Assembly: GCA_937862865.1 (NCBI GenBank)
Contig: CALMFJ010000013.1
Coordinates: 1-48,900 of the forward strand
DNA: 48,900 nucleotides
DNA from: an uncultured Pseudomonadota bacterium
GTDB taxonomy: Bacteria > Desulfobacterota > Syntrophorhabdia > Syntrophorhabdales > Syntrophorhabdaceae
Reading direction: 5' to 3'
The notes under the pieces were generated by a model. It was not told the origin of the DNA. It saw only the letters and a list, made by a program, of their open reading frames with translations, and did not search any database. Both the position numbers and the translations under genes were made by a program. Position 1 is the stretch's first letter. Each line of letters opens with the position of its first letter. Positions 23,427 through 32,415 of the stretch are shown here, in pieces.

Positions 23427-23910
23427 ACGAGTATTCGAGATCATCGACCAGAACCAGAGGAGCGCCGCACGGCTCATACCTATCCTTCAGGCGGTACAGG
23501 CGGAATACCGGTACCTGCCCGAAGAGATATTGACGTTTGTCGCAACATCGCTCGGCATATCGCCGGCAAGGGTCTTCGGGGTAGCGACATTTTATTCCCT
23601 GTTTACCTTAAAACCAAAGGGTAAATACCTTATCCGCGTCTGCAACGGGACCGCCTGCCACGTGAAGGGATCGATGGGCCTGTATGGCGCCATCGTGAAG
23701 AAACTCGGTCTGAAGGAAGGTGAAGACTCCACCTCCGACATGCTCTTCACGGTCGAAACGGTGAACTGCCTTGGCGCCTGCGGGCTCTCCCCCGCGATGG
23801 TCATCAACGATGAGGTATACGGTCAGCTGACGCCTCAGAGGGTGTCCGACATAATCGACGAGATCGTTCTTAAGGAGGCTCACAATGAATCTGATGCTCA
23901 CGGGGCTTAA
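23404..23910 (+). CDS. NuoE/HydC-like [2Fe-2S] subunit (copy 3)
   Basis: A 168-residue NuoE-type subunit with ligands in CNGTACHVKG and CLGACGLSPAM and the expected helical N-terminal half. It overlaps rex at its start and the NuoF gene at its end (26 bases), indicating tight translational coupling. It likely forms the HydC part of the Rex-controlled hydrogenase. Confidence 0.94.
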   Translation: METIRKFERVFEIIDQNQRSAARLIPILQAVQAEYRYLPEEILTFVATSLGISPARVFGVATFYSLFTLKPKGKYLIRVCNGTACHVKGSMGLYGAIVKKLGLKEGEDSTSDMLFTVETVNCLGACGLSPAMVINDEVYGQLTPQRVSDIIDEIVLKEAHNESDAHGA

Positions 23911-25777
23911 TAAAATAAAGACCGACTTTATCGCCCGGTCGCAGGCCGCCAGCCGCAGGGTCCTCGTTTGTGCGGGGACCGGATGCCTTGTCAACGGGTC
24001 GCTCAAGGTGTACGAGGCATTCGTTCAAGCCATCAAGGACAGCGGCCTCAATGCGATCGCCGAGTTAAAAAGAGAAGAAGAGGGCGTTTTCGTCTCCCGG
24101 ACGGGATGCCAGGGATTCTGCCAGATAGGGCCGCTCGTGACCATAGAGCCGGAAGGCATCTTCTATACCCGGGTAAAACCGCTCGATGTCGGCGAGATAG
24201 TCGAAAAGACGGTCAAAAACGGCGACGTGGTCGACAGGCTTCTCTACGTCGAACCGGACAGCCAGAGGGTGTGCCGCACAAAAGACGAGATCCCGTTTTA
24301 CCGCAGGCAGCACCGGTTCGTCCTTGCCAACTGCGGCGCCATCGACCCCGAGGATATCAATGAATACATAGCGGCCGGAGGTTATCAGCAGGCCATACGT
24401 GCACATCTCGAGATGACTTCGGAAGAGATCTGCGAACTTGTCTTCGCATCGGGCCTGAGGGGGCGCGGCGGCGGCGGCTTCCCCGCGGGCAGGAAATGGG
24501 ATGTTGCCCGGCGCGAAGTGAATGAGAAGAAATATGTCATATGCAACGGCGATGAGGGCGACCCCGGGGCGTTCATGGACATGGGCATCATGGAAGGCAA
24601 TCCTCACAGTGTTATCGAGGGCATGACCATTGCCGCCCGTGCCATAGGGGCCGACGAGGGGTACATATACGTCCGGGCAGAGTACCCCCTCGCCGTGAAA
24701 AGGCTGCGCAAAGCCATAAAAGACGCGTACCGCGTGGGGCTTCTCGGAAAGGACCTGTTCGGGTCCGGACACTCTTTCGACCTCAACATCATGGAAGGTG
24801 CCGGGGCCTTTGTCTGCGGCGAGGAAACGGCACTCATCGCATCCATCGAGGGCAAGCGCGGGATGCCCTCACCGAAACCGCCCTTTCCGTCGGTCAGCGG
24901 CCTGTGGGGAAAACCGACGATAATCAACAATGTCGAAACGCTGTCGCAGGTGCCGCTCGTTCTGAAGATGGGCCCGGAAGGCTACCGGAAGGTCGGGACG
25001 AAGGACTCCCCGGGGACCAAGACATTCGCACTGACAGGCCATGTCGCCAATTCAGGCCTTATCGAGATGCCCTTCGGCTCGACGCTGCGCGAGATCATCT
25101 ACGGCGTCGCCGGCGGTATGACCTCCGATACCGGCACGGCCGTGAGCGACGGTTTCAAGGCCGTTCAGATAGGAGGCCCTTCCGGGGGCTGCCTCACGAA
25201 GGACCACCTCGACCTCCCGATCGATTTCGACTCTTTAAAGAGCGTCGGGGCGATGGTCGGCTCCGGCGGGCTTGTCGTCATGAACAAGAACACCTGCATG
25301 GTCAGTGTGGCCCGTTTCTTCATGCAGTTCACCCAGCACGAATCGTGCGGGAAATGCGTCCTGTGCCGCGAGGGCACCAAACAGATGCTGGCCCTTCTCG
25401 ACGATATCATCGAGGGCCGCGCAACGATGGAAACGCTCGACCTCCTCGAGGACCTGGCGGCGGCCGTCCAGAAGGGCTCGCTGTGCGGGCTCGGCAAGAC
25501 CGCCCCGAACCCCGTCCTCTCCACGATGAAGCATTTCCGCGACGAGTACATCGCCCACGTCCGGGACAAGAGATGTCCGACCGGCAAATGCAAGGCGCTG
25601 GTTAAACTTGTCATCGACGAAGAGCTCTGCAAGGGCTGTACGCTGTGCGCCGCCAAATGCCCGGTTGGGGCCATTTCCGGCGAAAAGGGCAAACCGCACC
25701 GCATCGACGACAAGACCTGCAGAAAATGCTACATCTGCGTCGAAGCGTGCAAATTCAAGGCGATCAAAGGAGAATGA
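23885..25777 (+). CDS. hydB: NuoF/HydB-like flavoprotein with complete Fe-S domains
   Basis: A 630-residue HydB of standard architecture. The N-terminal thioredoxin-like [2Fe-2S] domain has all four ligands (VCAGTGCLVNG, RTGCQGFCQIGP). The NuoF core has GRGGGGFPAGRKW, CNGDEGDPGAF, GAGAFVCGEETALIAS and ESCGKCVLC. The C-terminal ferredoxin domain has CKGCTLCAAKC and CRKCYICVEAC. This is the canonical electron-bifurcating HydB layout, unlike the two NuoF proteins of the minus-strand operon. AAGGAGG lies before the ATG. Confidence 0.96.
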   Translation: MNLMLTGLNKIKTDFIARSQAASRRVLVCAGTGCLVNGSLKVYEAFVQAIKDSGLNAIAELKREEEGVFVSRTGCQGFCQIGPLVTIEPEGIFYTRVKPLDVGEIVEKTVKNGDVVDRLLYVEPDSQRVCRTKDEIPFYRRQHRFVLANCGAIDPEDINEYIAAGGYQQAIRAHLEMTSEEICELVFASGLRGRGGGGFPAGRKWDVARREVNEKKYVICNGDEGDPGAFMDMGIMEGNPHSVIEGMTIAARAIGADEGYIYVRAEYPLAVKRLRKAIKDAYRVGLLGKDLFGSGHSFDLNIMEGAGAFVCGEETALIASIEGKRGMPSPKPPFPSVSGLWGKPTIINNVETLSQVPLVLKMGPEGYRKVGTKDSPGTKTFALTGHVANSGLIEMPFGSTLREIIYGVAGGMTSDTGTAVSDGFKAVQIGGPSGGCLTKDHLDLPIDFDSLKSVGAMVGSGGLVVMNKNTCMVSVARFFMQFTQHESCGKCVLCREGTKQMLALLDDIIEGRATMETLDLLEDLAAAVQKGSLCGLGKTAPNPVLSTMKHFRDEYIAHVRDKRCPTGKCKALVKLVIDEELCKGCTLCAAKCPVGAISGEKGKPHRIDDKTCRKCYICVEACKFKAIKGE

Positions 25778-25779
25778 CG

Positions 25780-27783
25780 ATGAACGGCACTTTCGTTTAC
25801 ATAGATAACAAAGAGATCCCTATCGAGAACGAACAGAACCTCCTCGAACTCATCAGGAAGGCGCGGATAGACCTGCCGACCTTCTGCTACCACTCCGAGC
25901 TCAGTATTTACGGCGCGTGCCGCCTGTGCATGGTCGAGGTCGACGGCATGGGCCTCGTGCCTGCATGCTCCACCCCGCCCAACCCCGAAATGAAGGTCAG
26001 GACCAACACCGGCGAGATACGCAGGATGCGCAAGATCATCGTCGAGCTTCTTCTCGCAAATCACAGCCAGAACTGCCCGACGTGCCAGAAAAGCACGACC
26101 TGCCAGCTCCAGGCCCTGGCAAAACGCCTCGGCATAACACATGTCCGGTTCAAGAACCAGCTCAAGGAAATGCCGGCCGACGAATCATCTCCGTCAATCG
26201 TCCGCGATCCCAACAAGTGCGTGCTTTGCGGCGACTGTGTCCGGATCTGCTCCGAGGTGCAGACTGTCGGCGCCATCGATTTCGCATACAGAGGCGCCCA
26301 GACCGTTGTCATCCCGTCTTTCGGAAAGGCGCTCGACCAGGTCGAGTGTGTCAACTGCGGCCAGTGTGCGCGCATCTGCCCTACCGGGGCCTTAACACCC
26401 AGGTCCGAAGTCGATGAGGTCTGGAGGGCGATCCACGACCCGTCGAAGGTCGTTGTCGCACAGGTGGCGCCAGCCGTGCGGGTCGCCATCGGCGAGATGT
26501 TCGGGCTTCCCCCGGGGACGACCACAACGGGGCAGATCGCAGCTGCGCTTCGGGCCATCGGGTTTGACCGGATCTATGACACCTCGTTTACGGCCGACCT
26601 TACCGTCATCGAAGAGAGCAACGAGTTCATCAAGCGCGTGACAGCCGGCGACAGGATCCCGCAGTTCACGTCCTGCTGTCCGGCATGGGTCAAGTTCGTG
26701 GAACAGTATTATCCCGAATTTGTGAACCACCTGTCGAGTTGCCGTTCCCCCCAGCAGATGTTCGGTGCGCTTGCGAAGGAGATGCTCGCCAGCGATCTCA
26801 AGGTAAAACGGGAGGATATTGTCGTCGTGTCCGTCATGCCCTGCACCGCGAAGAAATTCGAGGCAAAAAGGCCCGAATTCGAAAGCGACGGCGTGCGCGA
26901 TGTCGACAATGTCCTGACAACGCAGGAGTTCGGGCGCATGATCGAGGAGGCCGGCCTCCATTTCAAGGAACTGGGGCCGGAATCGTTCCATCTGCCTTTC
27001 GGGTTCAAGACGGGGGCCGGCGTTATCTTCGGCAACTCGGGCGGCGTGAGCGAGGCCGTCCTCCGGTATGTCAGCGAGAAGCTGACCGGCCAGAAGCACG
27101 ACGCATACGAATTCGCATCGGTCCGCGGCGAGGAGGGCATCCGTGAGGCAAAGCTCACCGTAGCGGGCAGCGAGTTCACGCTTGCCATTGTGAGCGGCCT
27201 CGGGAACGCGCGCCGGGTCCTCGAAAACATCAAGTCGGGCGAGGTCCATTATGACCTTGTCGAGGTCATGGCCTGCCCGGGCGGGTGCATCGGCGGCGCC
27301 GGCCAGCCCGTGTTCACCGATCCGCTCGTAAAACGGCAGCGTACCAAAGGCCTCTACGAAAGCGACCGCATGCTCGAGCTCCATAAGTCCCAGGACAACC
27401 CTTACATCACCGAACTCTACGACAACGTCCTCGGTGAAGCGGGCAGTCCCCGGGCACACAAGCTCCTGCATACGAGCTATTCTTCACGCAAGCGCATCGT
27501 CGACGAGGACTTAAGCATCAGCTCCGGCGCCGAGAAAAGCCTCGACATCAGCGTCTGCTTCGGCACAAGCTGTTTCCTGAAAGGTTCGCAGAAATTGCTG
27601 CGTGATATACTTGAATATATCAACGTGAAAGAGCTTGACGACAGGATAAATGTTAAGGCATCCTTCTGTTTTGAGAAATGCGACAAAGGGCCGACGATCA
27701 AGGTAGGGAGCAGGATCATCGAGGGCTGCACCACGGAAAAGGCCATCGAGGCCATCAAGCGCGAGGGCATGGGCCTCTCGTAA
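25780..27783 (+). CDS. hydA: [FeFe]-hydrogenase catalytic subunit with C-terminal [2Fe-2S] domain (copy 3)
   Basis: A 667-residue HydA: [2Fe-2S] domain (LPTFCYHS...GACRLC), His/Cys3 motif (HSQNCPTCQKSTTC), two [4Fe-4S] clusters (CVLCGDCVRIC, CVNCGQCARIC), and a canonical H-cluster domain with TSCCPAW, MPCTAKKFE and EVMACPGGCIGGAGQP. An extra thioredoxin-like [2Fe-2S] domain ends the protein (CFGTSCFLKG and SFCFEKCDKGP, residues about 585-667). Upstream in-frame starts exist. The ATG at 25780 is favoured because GGAG lies 7 bases before it; the ATG at 25774 overlaps the hydB stop but is too close to it. It is the catalytic partner of the NuoE/NuoF just upstream. Confidence 0.95.
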   Translation: MNGTFVYIDNKEIPIENEQNLLELIRKARIDLPTFCYHSELSIYGACRLCMVEVDGMGLVPACSTPPNPEMKVRTNTGEIRRMRKIIVELLLANHSQNCPTCQKSTTCQLQALAKRLGITHVRFKNQLKEMPADESSPSIVRDPNKCVLCGDCVRICSEVQTVGAIDFAYRGAQTVVIPSFGKALDQVECVNCGQCARICPTGALTPRSEVDEVWRAIHDPSKVVVAQVAPAVRVAIGEMFGLPPGTTTTGQIAAALRAIGFDRIYDTSFTADLTVIEESNEFIKRVTAGDRIPQFTSCCPAWVKFVEQYYPEFVNHLSSCRSPQQMFGALAKEMLASDLKVKREDIVVVSVMPCTAKKFEAKRPEFESDGVRDVDNVLTTQEFGRMIEEAGLHFKELGPESFHLPFGFKTGAGVIFGNSGGVSEAVLRYVSEKLTGQKHDAYEFASVRGEEGIREAKLTVAGSEFTLAIVSGLGNARRVLENIKSGEVHYDLVEVMACPGGCIGGAGQPVFTDPLVKRQRTKGLYESDRMLELHKSQDNPYITELYDNVLGEAGSPRAHKLLHTSYSSRKRIVDEDLSISSGAEKSLDISVCFGTSCFLKGSQKLLRDILEYINVKELDDRINVKASFCFEKCDKGPTIKVGSRIIEGCTTEKAIEAIKREGMGLS

Positions 27784-27796
27784 GAGGTACTGCAGA

Positions 27797-29536
27797 ATGT
27801 TCGATATAAAAAAACCGCAAATCGTCTTTACGCTTACCGCCAGGTGCCGCGACTGCTACAGGTGCCTCAGGGCATGCCCCGTAAAGGCGATCCGCATGCA
27901 GAAGGGGCAGGCGTACGTCGACGAGAAACGCTGTATCGCATGCGGGACCTGCATCCGGGAATGTCCGCAGCAGGCTAAGACATTCAGGAATGATATCGAT
28001 ATCGCGAAACGCCTCATCGACGAAGGCCATTTCGTCGCAGCGAGCATCGCGCCGTCCTTTGCGGCGGTCTTTAACAGCTGGCAGCTCTCACGGCTGCCGT
28101 CGGCCCTGCGCGCCCTGGGCATCCGGTATGTCGGGCAGACATCCCACGGCGCCTATCAGGTGTCCCTTCAGTCAAGGCGCATCGCAGAGGAAAAGACCGA
28201 GGGCGGCCCGCATATAGCGACTGCCTGCCCGGCCCTGATAAACTATATAGAGAAATACCGGCCCCAGCTTGTCAAGCATCTCCTGCCGCTCGTCTCCCCG
28301 ATGGCCGCCCATGCACGTCTCTTGAGGGAAAAGCTCGGACAGGATATCAAGGTCATCTTCATAGGGCCCTGTGTCGCGAAAAAATCGGAGCTGACAAGGC
28401 CCGAGGTCCAGGGCGTTGTGGACTGCGTGCTTACGTTCAAAGAACTCAATCAATGGTTTGCCCAGAGGGGCATCGACCTGTCTATGTGTGAAGAGAGCAA
28501 CTTCGATGAGAAACCGGTCCATGAGGCACAGTTGTACCCTTTGCCGGGCGGCCTTATCAAAACGGCGGGGCTTGAAGACGACGGCCTGAACCTGAAACTC
28601 CTCAAGGTGGACAGTATCCAGGGCGTCCGCGAGCTCTTGAACGGGATCGAAGAGGGCTCGGACCACGCGATCATCGAACCTCTTTTCTGCAGCCAGGGGT
28701 GCATCAACGGTCCGGGCGTAGACCCCGGGAAGAACCTCTTCGAGCGCAGGCGCGACCTCATAGAGTATCACAATTCGATAAGCTCGACCGCCATCACGCC
28801 CGAGCCCGCGGACGGGAGCCTTTTCACGGCATCGTTCGGCAAAGCGGATAGCGGCCCGTCTCCCCTCGACGTAACCGAGGAAGAGATACAGAAGATCCTT
28901 GCCCAGACGGGCAAACAGGACCCCGAGCAGCAGCTCAACTGCGGGGCGTGCGGGTACGACAGCTGCCGCGAAAAGGCGATAGCGGTCGCCCTTGGCATGG
29001 CGGAACCGGAAATGTGCATACCGTACATGCGCCGGCTCGCGGAGAGGCGCACGGACCAGATATTCGGGACGACCCCGAACGGGGTCATCATGCTTGACGA
29101 CGAGCTCAACATCATCGGAATGAACCCGGCGTTCAAGAAATTCTTCTCGTGCAGCGACGTGATACTGGGCCGGCACATATCGTACCTCATGGACCCGGCC
29201 CCGTTCGAGAAGCTGATATCCGGCCAGGAAGAGACCCTTGACATCACCATCTTCCACCGTCCCTACAACCTCCTGTGCAGGGAGCTCCTCTACATGCTCA
29301 AGGACGAGAGGCAGATCGTCGGCATCTTTATCAACATAACGAGCCAGCAGGAACACGAAAAGAAATTGAAGGAGATCCGTTCCCAGACTGTCGAGCAGGC
29401 GCACGAGCTCCTCGAGCACCAGATAAAGATGGCGCAAAAGATCGCGCAGTTCCTCGGGGAGAGCACTGCCCGCGGTGAGGAACTTGTCAGAAAACTTATG
29501 AGCCTGAGCGAGGGAGATGAAACCAGCCCCCGATGA
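27797..29536 (+). CDS. Sensor-type [FeFe]-hydrogenase with PAS domain
   Basis: A 579-residue protein: two ferredoxin clusters (CRDCYRCLRAC, CIACGTCIREC), an H-cluster domain (ATACPALI, GPCVAKKSE, FCSQGCINGPG), a CGACGYDSC cluster, a PAS domain at about 425-535 (RTDQIFGTTPNGVIMLDDELNIIGMN) and a C-terminal coiled coil. The proton-relay Cys of catalytic enzymes is Ala, as in putative sensory (HydS) hydrogenases. It overlaps the PP2C phosphatase gene by 20 bases. The expected role is H2 or redox sensing with output through the PAS/coiled-coil to the phosphatase. That output path is inferred. Confidence 0.92.
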   Translation: MFDIKKPQIVFTLTARCRDCYRCLRACPVKAIRMQKGQAYVDEKRCIACGTCIRECPQQAKTFRNDIDIAKRLIDEGHFVAASIAPSFAAVFNSWQLSRLPSALRALGIRYVGQTSHGAYQVSLQSRRIAEEKTEGGPHIATACPALINYIEKYRPQLVKHLLPLVSPMAAHARLLREKLGQDIKVIFIGPCVAKKSELTRPEVQGVVDCVLTFKELNQWFAQRGIDLSMCEESNFDEKPVHEAQLYPLPGGLIKTAGLEDDGLNLKLLKVDSIQGVRELLNGIEEGSDHAIIEPLFCSQGCINGPGVDPGKNLFERRRDLIEYHNSISSTAITPEPADGSLFTASFGKADSGPSPLDVTEEEIQKILAQTGKQDPEQQLNCGACGYDSCREKAIAVALGMAEPEMCIPYMRRLAERRTDQIFGTTPNGVIMLDDELNIIGMNPAFKKFFSCSDVILGRHISYLMDPAPFEKLISGQEETLDITIFHRPYNLLCRELLYMLKDERQIVGIFINITSQQEHEKKLKEIRSQTVEQAHELLEHQIKMAQKIAQFLGESTARGEELVRKLMSLSEGDETSPR

Positions 29537-30686
29537 ACCGAGAAAATATGTCGAGACCGTAAATTCGCAGGCGGCGAAGAAGCCGGGCGGGATATGCGGC
29601 GACTATATTATAACCGAGAGAACGGCCGAGGCGACGACGACGGTCCTCGCGGACGGTATCGGTACCGGCATCAAGGCGCACGTCGCGGCCGTCATGTGCG
29701 CATCCCGGCTCATGGAGCTCCTGCGCGTGGGTTTTACCCTTCGCGAGACATGCCGGAAGATCATCGACACCATGCACGCCGCCCGCACGACCGACATCCC
29801 TTTTTCCGCCTTTTCCGTGTGCCGTGTCCTCGTAAGCGGCCACGCCACGGTCATGTCATACGAGATACCGTCGCCGGTCCTCATAAACAACCGGCTGGCT
29901 GCGTACCTCCCCAAACAGAGGGTCTTCCCGATGGGGCTCGAGATGATAGGCGAGGTCAACTGCATGCTGGAGTACGGCGACGGGATCATAATGGTCAGCG
30001 ACGGTGTGAGCCAGGCGGGCCTCGGTCAGCAATACCGGATGGGGTGGGGCATTGAGGGCGCCTGCGATTTCATCAACGGACTTCTCGCACAGGGGACGCG
30101 GATACGGGACATTCCGAAAAAGGTCGTCGGAAACGTCCGCGACATATCCGGGACCACGTACGGGGATGACACGAGCTGCAGCCTTCTGTTGTGCCGCGAG
30201 GCGCAGGTCCTCAATGTTCTTACGGGGCCCCCGGCGCGAAAAACGAGCGATGAGAAGGTAGTGAAAGAATTCGTTGCGATGCGGGGCATGAAGGTCGTCT
30301 GCGGGTCTTCCACCTCGGAGATTGTCGCCCGCAGCCTCGGAAGGCCCATCGAGATCAAGACGATCTCCAACGCATACCACAAGCCGCCTTCCTATTACAT
30401 AAAAGGGATCGATTATGCGACAGAGGGCGCGATAACCCTCAACCAGGTCTACAACATCCTGGGGGAGGCGCCGGAGAAACTTGAGCCCGATTCGTCCGTT
30501 TCCGACCTGTACAGGTTCTTTCATGCCGCCGACACGATAAATTTTCTCGTCGGGACCGCGGCGAACACAGGGCATGAACATATCGTGTTCAGGCAGATGG
30601 GGATTTTCCCCCGCGAGGTGATCGTCAAGCTGCTCGCGGAAAGACTGAAGTCCATGGGAAAGCTTATCAATATCATATATGTATGA
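29517..30686 (+). CDS. SpoIIE/PP2C-type protein phosphatase
   Basis: A 389-residue protein. An N-terminal PP2C-like domain (about 1-215) has the metal-binding motifs LADGIGTGIKA, VSDGVSQAG and YGDDTSCSLL. A C-terminal domain of about 170 residues (VVCGSSTSEIVARSLGRP and following) has no family I can name. SpoIIE-type phosphatases usually dephosphorylate STAS anti-anti-sigma factors. It is translationally overlapped with the PAS-hydrogenase, as in known sensor hydrogenase/phosphatase pairs, and may act as its output. Its substrate is not visible in the window. Confidence 0.9.
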   Translation: MKPAPDEPRKYVETVNSQAAKKPGGICGDYIITERTAEATTTVLADGIGTGIKAHVAAVMCASRLMELLRVGFTLRETCRKIIDTMHAARTTDIPFSAFSVCRVLVSGHATVMSYEIPSPVLINNRLAAYLPKQRVFPMGLEMIGEVNCMLEYGDGIIMVSDGVSQAGLGQQYRMGWGIEGACDFINGLLAQGTRIRDIPKKVVGNVRDISGTTYGDDTSCSLLLCREAQVLNVLTGPPARKTSDEKVVKEFVAMRGMKVVCGSSTSEIVARSLGRPIEIKTISNAYHKPPSYYIKGIDYATEGAITLNQVYNILGEAPEKLEPDSSVSDLYRFFHAADTINFLVGTAANTGHEHIVFRQMGIFPREVIVKLLAERLKSMGKLINIIYV

Positions 30687-30692
30687 AATGGG

Positions 30693-30710
30693 GCCGGAAG
30701 GCTGTCCGGC
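30693..30710 (+). other. Small hairpin between phosphatase and ligase genes
   Basis: Stem GCCGGA / TCCGGC with a 6-base loop in the 57-base gap. No T run follows, so read-through into the ligase gene is likely. Confidence 0.3.
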
Positions 30711-30743
30711 ACCGTACCCTTAATAGAATTCAGAGGAGGTCTC

Positions 30744-32321
30744 ATGACAACAGGATTACCCGTCGATTTCTTCAACGCGGCCGATTATTTCGTGGACCGC
30801 AATATTCGCCAGGGACGGGGACATAAGATCGCCGTCTACACCGAGTACCGGCATTACACCTATAATGACATCCAGAAAATGACCAATAAGACCGCCAATG
30901 CGTTCCGCGAGGTTGGAATGACCGTGGACGACCGGATCATGATGATCATGCTCGACGTCCCTCAATTCTATGCCGTATTCTGGGGGGCCATACAGATAGG
31001 GGCCGTTCCTATCCCCGTCAACACAATGCTGACGCCCGAGGATTATGAATACTATCTGAACGATTCCCGGGCAAAGGTCCTTGTTATATCCGAGCAGCTT
31101 CTCCCGGTCCTCGCGAAGATCAAGGGCGACCTTTTATATCTCAGGGACCTCATCGTGATATCCGAGGTGCAGGGTGCCCATATCCCCTTCAAGCAGAAGT
31201 ACCGCCATGCATCGAGCGTCGTCAAAACAGAATACACAACGAAAGATGACGTGGGGTTCTGGCTTTACAGTTCCGGCTCGACCGGTTCACCGAAAGGGGC
31301 CATTCATTCCCAGTACGATATGGTCGTGACCTCGGAATCTTTCGCCAGGGGCGTCCTTGGCATAAAGGAGGACGATATAGTCTTTTCGGCGGCCCGCCTT
31401 TTTTTCTCCTACGGCCTCGGCAACGGGATGTACTTCCCGATGTCCGTCGGCGCCTCGGCCGTCCTCAATGTCAACGCGCCGAGCCCCGAAAATGTCTTCA
31501 GACATCTCGAGAAGTTCCGCCCGACCATATTCTTCGGCGTCCCGACGTTGTACGGCCAGATGCTGGAATATAAGGCGAGGCAGGACAAAGAGGCCGGGCG
31601 CGAGGGCAATCCCAACGATCAGCATGAGCTTTCCTCCGTACGGATATGCGTTTCCGCCGGTGAGGCATTACCGACCGACATCTTCGACCGGTGGAAAAAG
31701 CGCTTCGGGATCGAGATCATTGACGGCATCGGCTCGACCGAGATGCTCCATATCTTTTTGAGCAACCGTCCCGGCGACATAAGGCCCGGCTCCACAGGAA
31801 AGCCTGTCCCGGGATACGAGTTGAAGCTTGTCGACGAGAACGGGCAGGAGGTGCCCCGCGGAGAGATCGGCACGCTGCACGTGAAGGGCGACAGCGCCGC
31901 GCAGCAATACTGGCGCAAGCGTGAAAAGACCAAGATAACCATGCAGGGTGAGTGGGTCAACACGGGTGACAAATACTATATCGACGAAGAAGGTTATTAC
32001 TGGTGCGCCGGACGCGCCGACGACATGCTGAAGGTCGGCGGGATCTGGGTATCGCCCCTTGAAGTGGAGAACACCCTGAGCCAGCACCCTGCCGTGTTCG
32101 AATGCGCCGTCGTCGGGGCACCCGACGAAAAGGGCCTGACCAAACCCAAAGCGTTCGTCCTGCTCAGGGACGGCCACGGACCCTCGGATGCCCTCAAGGA
32201 AGAACTGAAACAATGGGTGCTCGACAGGCAGGCCAAGTTCAAATACCCCCGCTGGATAGAATTTGTCGATGAATTGCCTAAAAGCTCAACGGGGAAGATA
32301 CAACGGTTCAGATTGAGATAA
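30744..32321 (+). CDS. Benzoate-CoA ligase-like aryl-CoA ligase
   Basis: A 525-residue AMP-forming ligase that would activate an aromatic acid to its CoA thioester with ATP, the entry step of anaerobic aromatic degradation. The AMP-binding loop YSSGSTGSPKG is near residue 173, IGSTEMLHIFLSNRPGD near 330, then STGKPVPGYELKLVDE, the YYWCAGRADDMLKVGG hinge, and SSTGKIQR with the catalytic Lys at the end. The overall sequence resembles benzoate-CoA ligases; the exact acid (benzoate or hydroxybenzoate) cannot be read. GAGGAGG lies before the ATG. It closes the Rex operon and ends in a hairpin of heptamer repeats. Confidence 0.88.
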   Translation: MTTGLPVDFFNAADYFVDRNIRQGRGHKIAVYTEYRHYTYNDIQKMTNKTANAFREVGMTVDDRIMMIMLDVPQFYAVFWGAIQIGAVPIPVNTMLTPEDYEYYLNDSRAKVLVISEQLLPVLAKIKGDLLYLRDLIVISEVQGAHIPFKQKYRHASSVVKTEYTTKDDVGFWLYSSGSTGSPKGAIHSQYDMVVTSESFARGVLGIKEDDIVFSAARLFFSYGLGNGMYFPMSVGASAVLNVNAPSPENVFRHLEKFRPTIFFGVPTLYGQMLEYKARQDKEAGREGNPNDQHELSSVRICVSAGEALPTDIFDRWKKRFGIEIIDGIGSTEMLHIFLSNRPGDIRPGSTGKPVPGYELKLVDENGQEVPRGEIGTLHVKGDSAAQQYWRKREKTKITMQGEWVNTGDKYYIDEEGYYWCAGRADDMLKVGGIWVSPLEVENTLSQHPAVFECAVVGAPDEKGLTKPKAFVLLRDGHGPSDALKEELKQWVLDRQAKFKYPRWIEFVDELPKSSTGKIQRFRLR

Positions 32322-32325
32322 GACA

Positions 32326-32407
32326 GGCGATGGGCTATGGGCTATAGGCAATGGGGGAATTTTCCCGGTTTTCCCATAGCCCATCGCCCATAGCCCATCG
32401 CCTTTTT
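32326..32407. repeat. Heptamer-repeat hairpin B1, likely terminator
   Basis: Starts 4 bases after the ligase stop. The left arm is made of 7-base units (GGCGATG, GGCTATG, GGCTATA, GGCAATG). The first 17 bases (32326-32342) pair perfectly with 32386-32402, and a T run follows. It lies between convergent genes. The same design with a different sequence occurs at 40685-40768. Confidence 0.8.
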
Positions 32408-32415
32408 TCCATCAC

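Noticed and set aside
30699-30735. A possible sigma-54 promoter before the benzoate-CoA-ligase-like gene
   Set aside because: CGGCACCGTACCCTTAAT lacks both the TGG of the -24 box and the GC of the -12 box.
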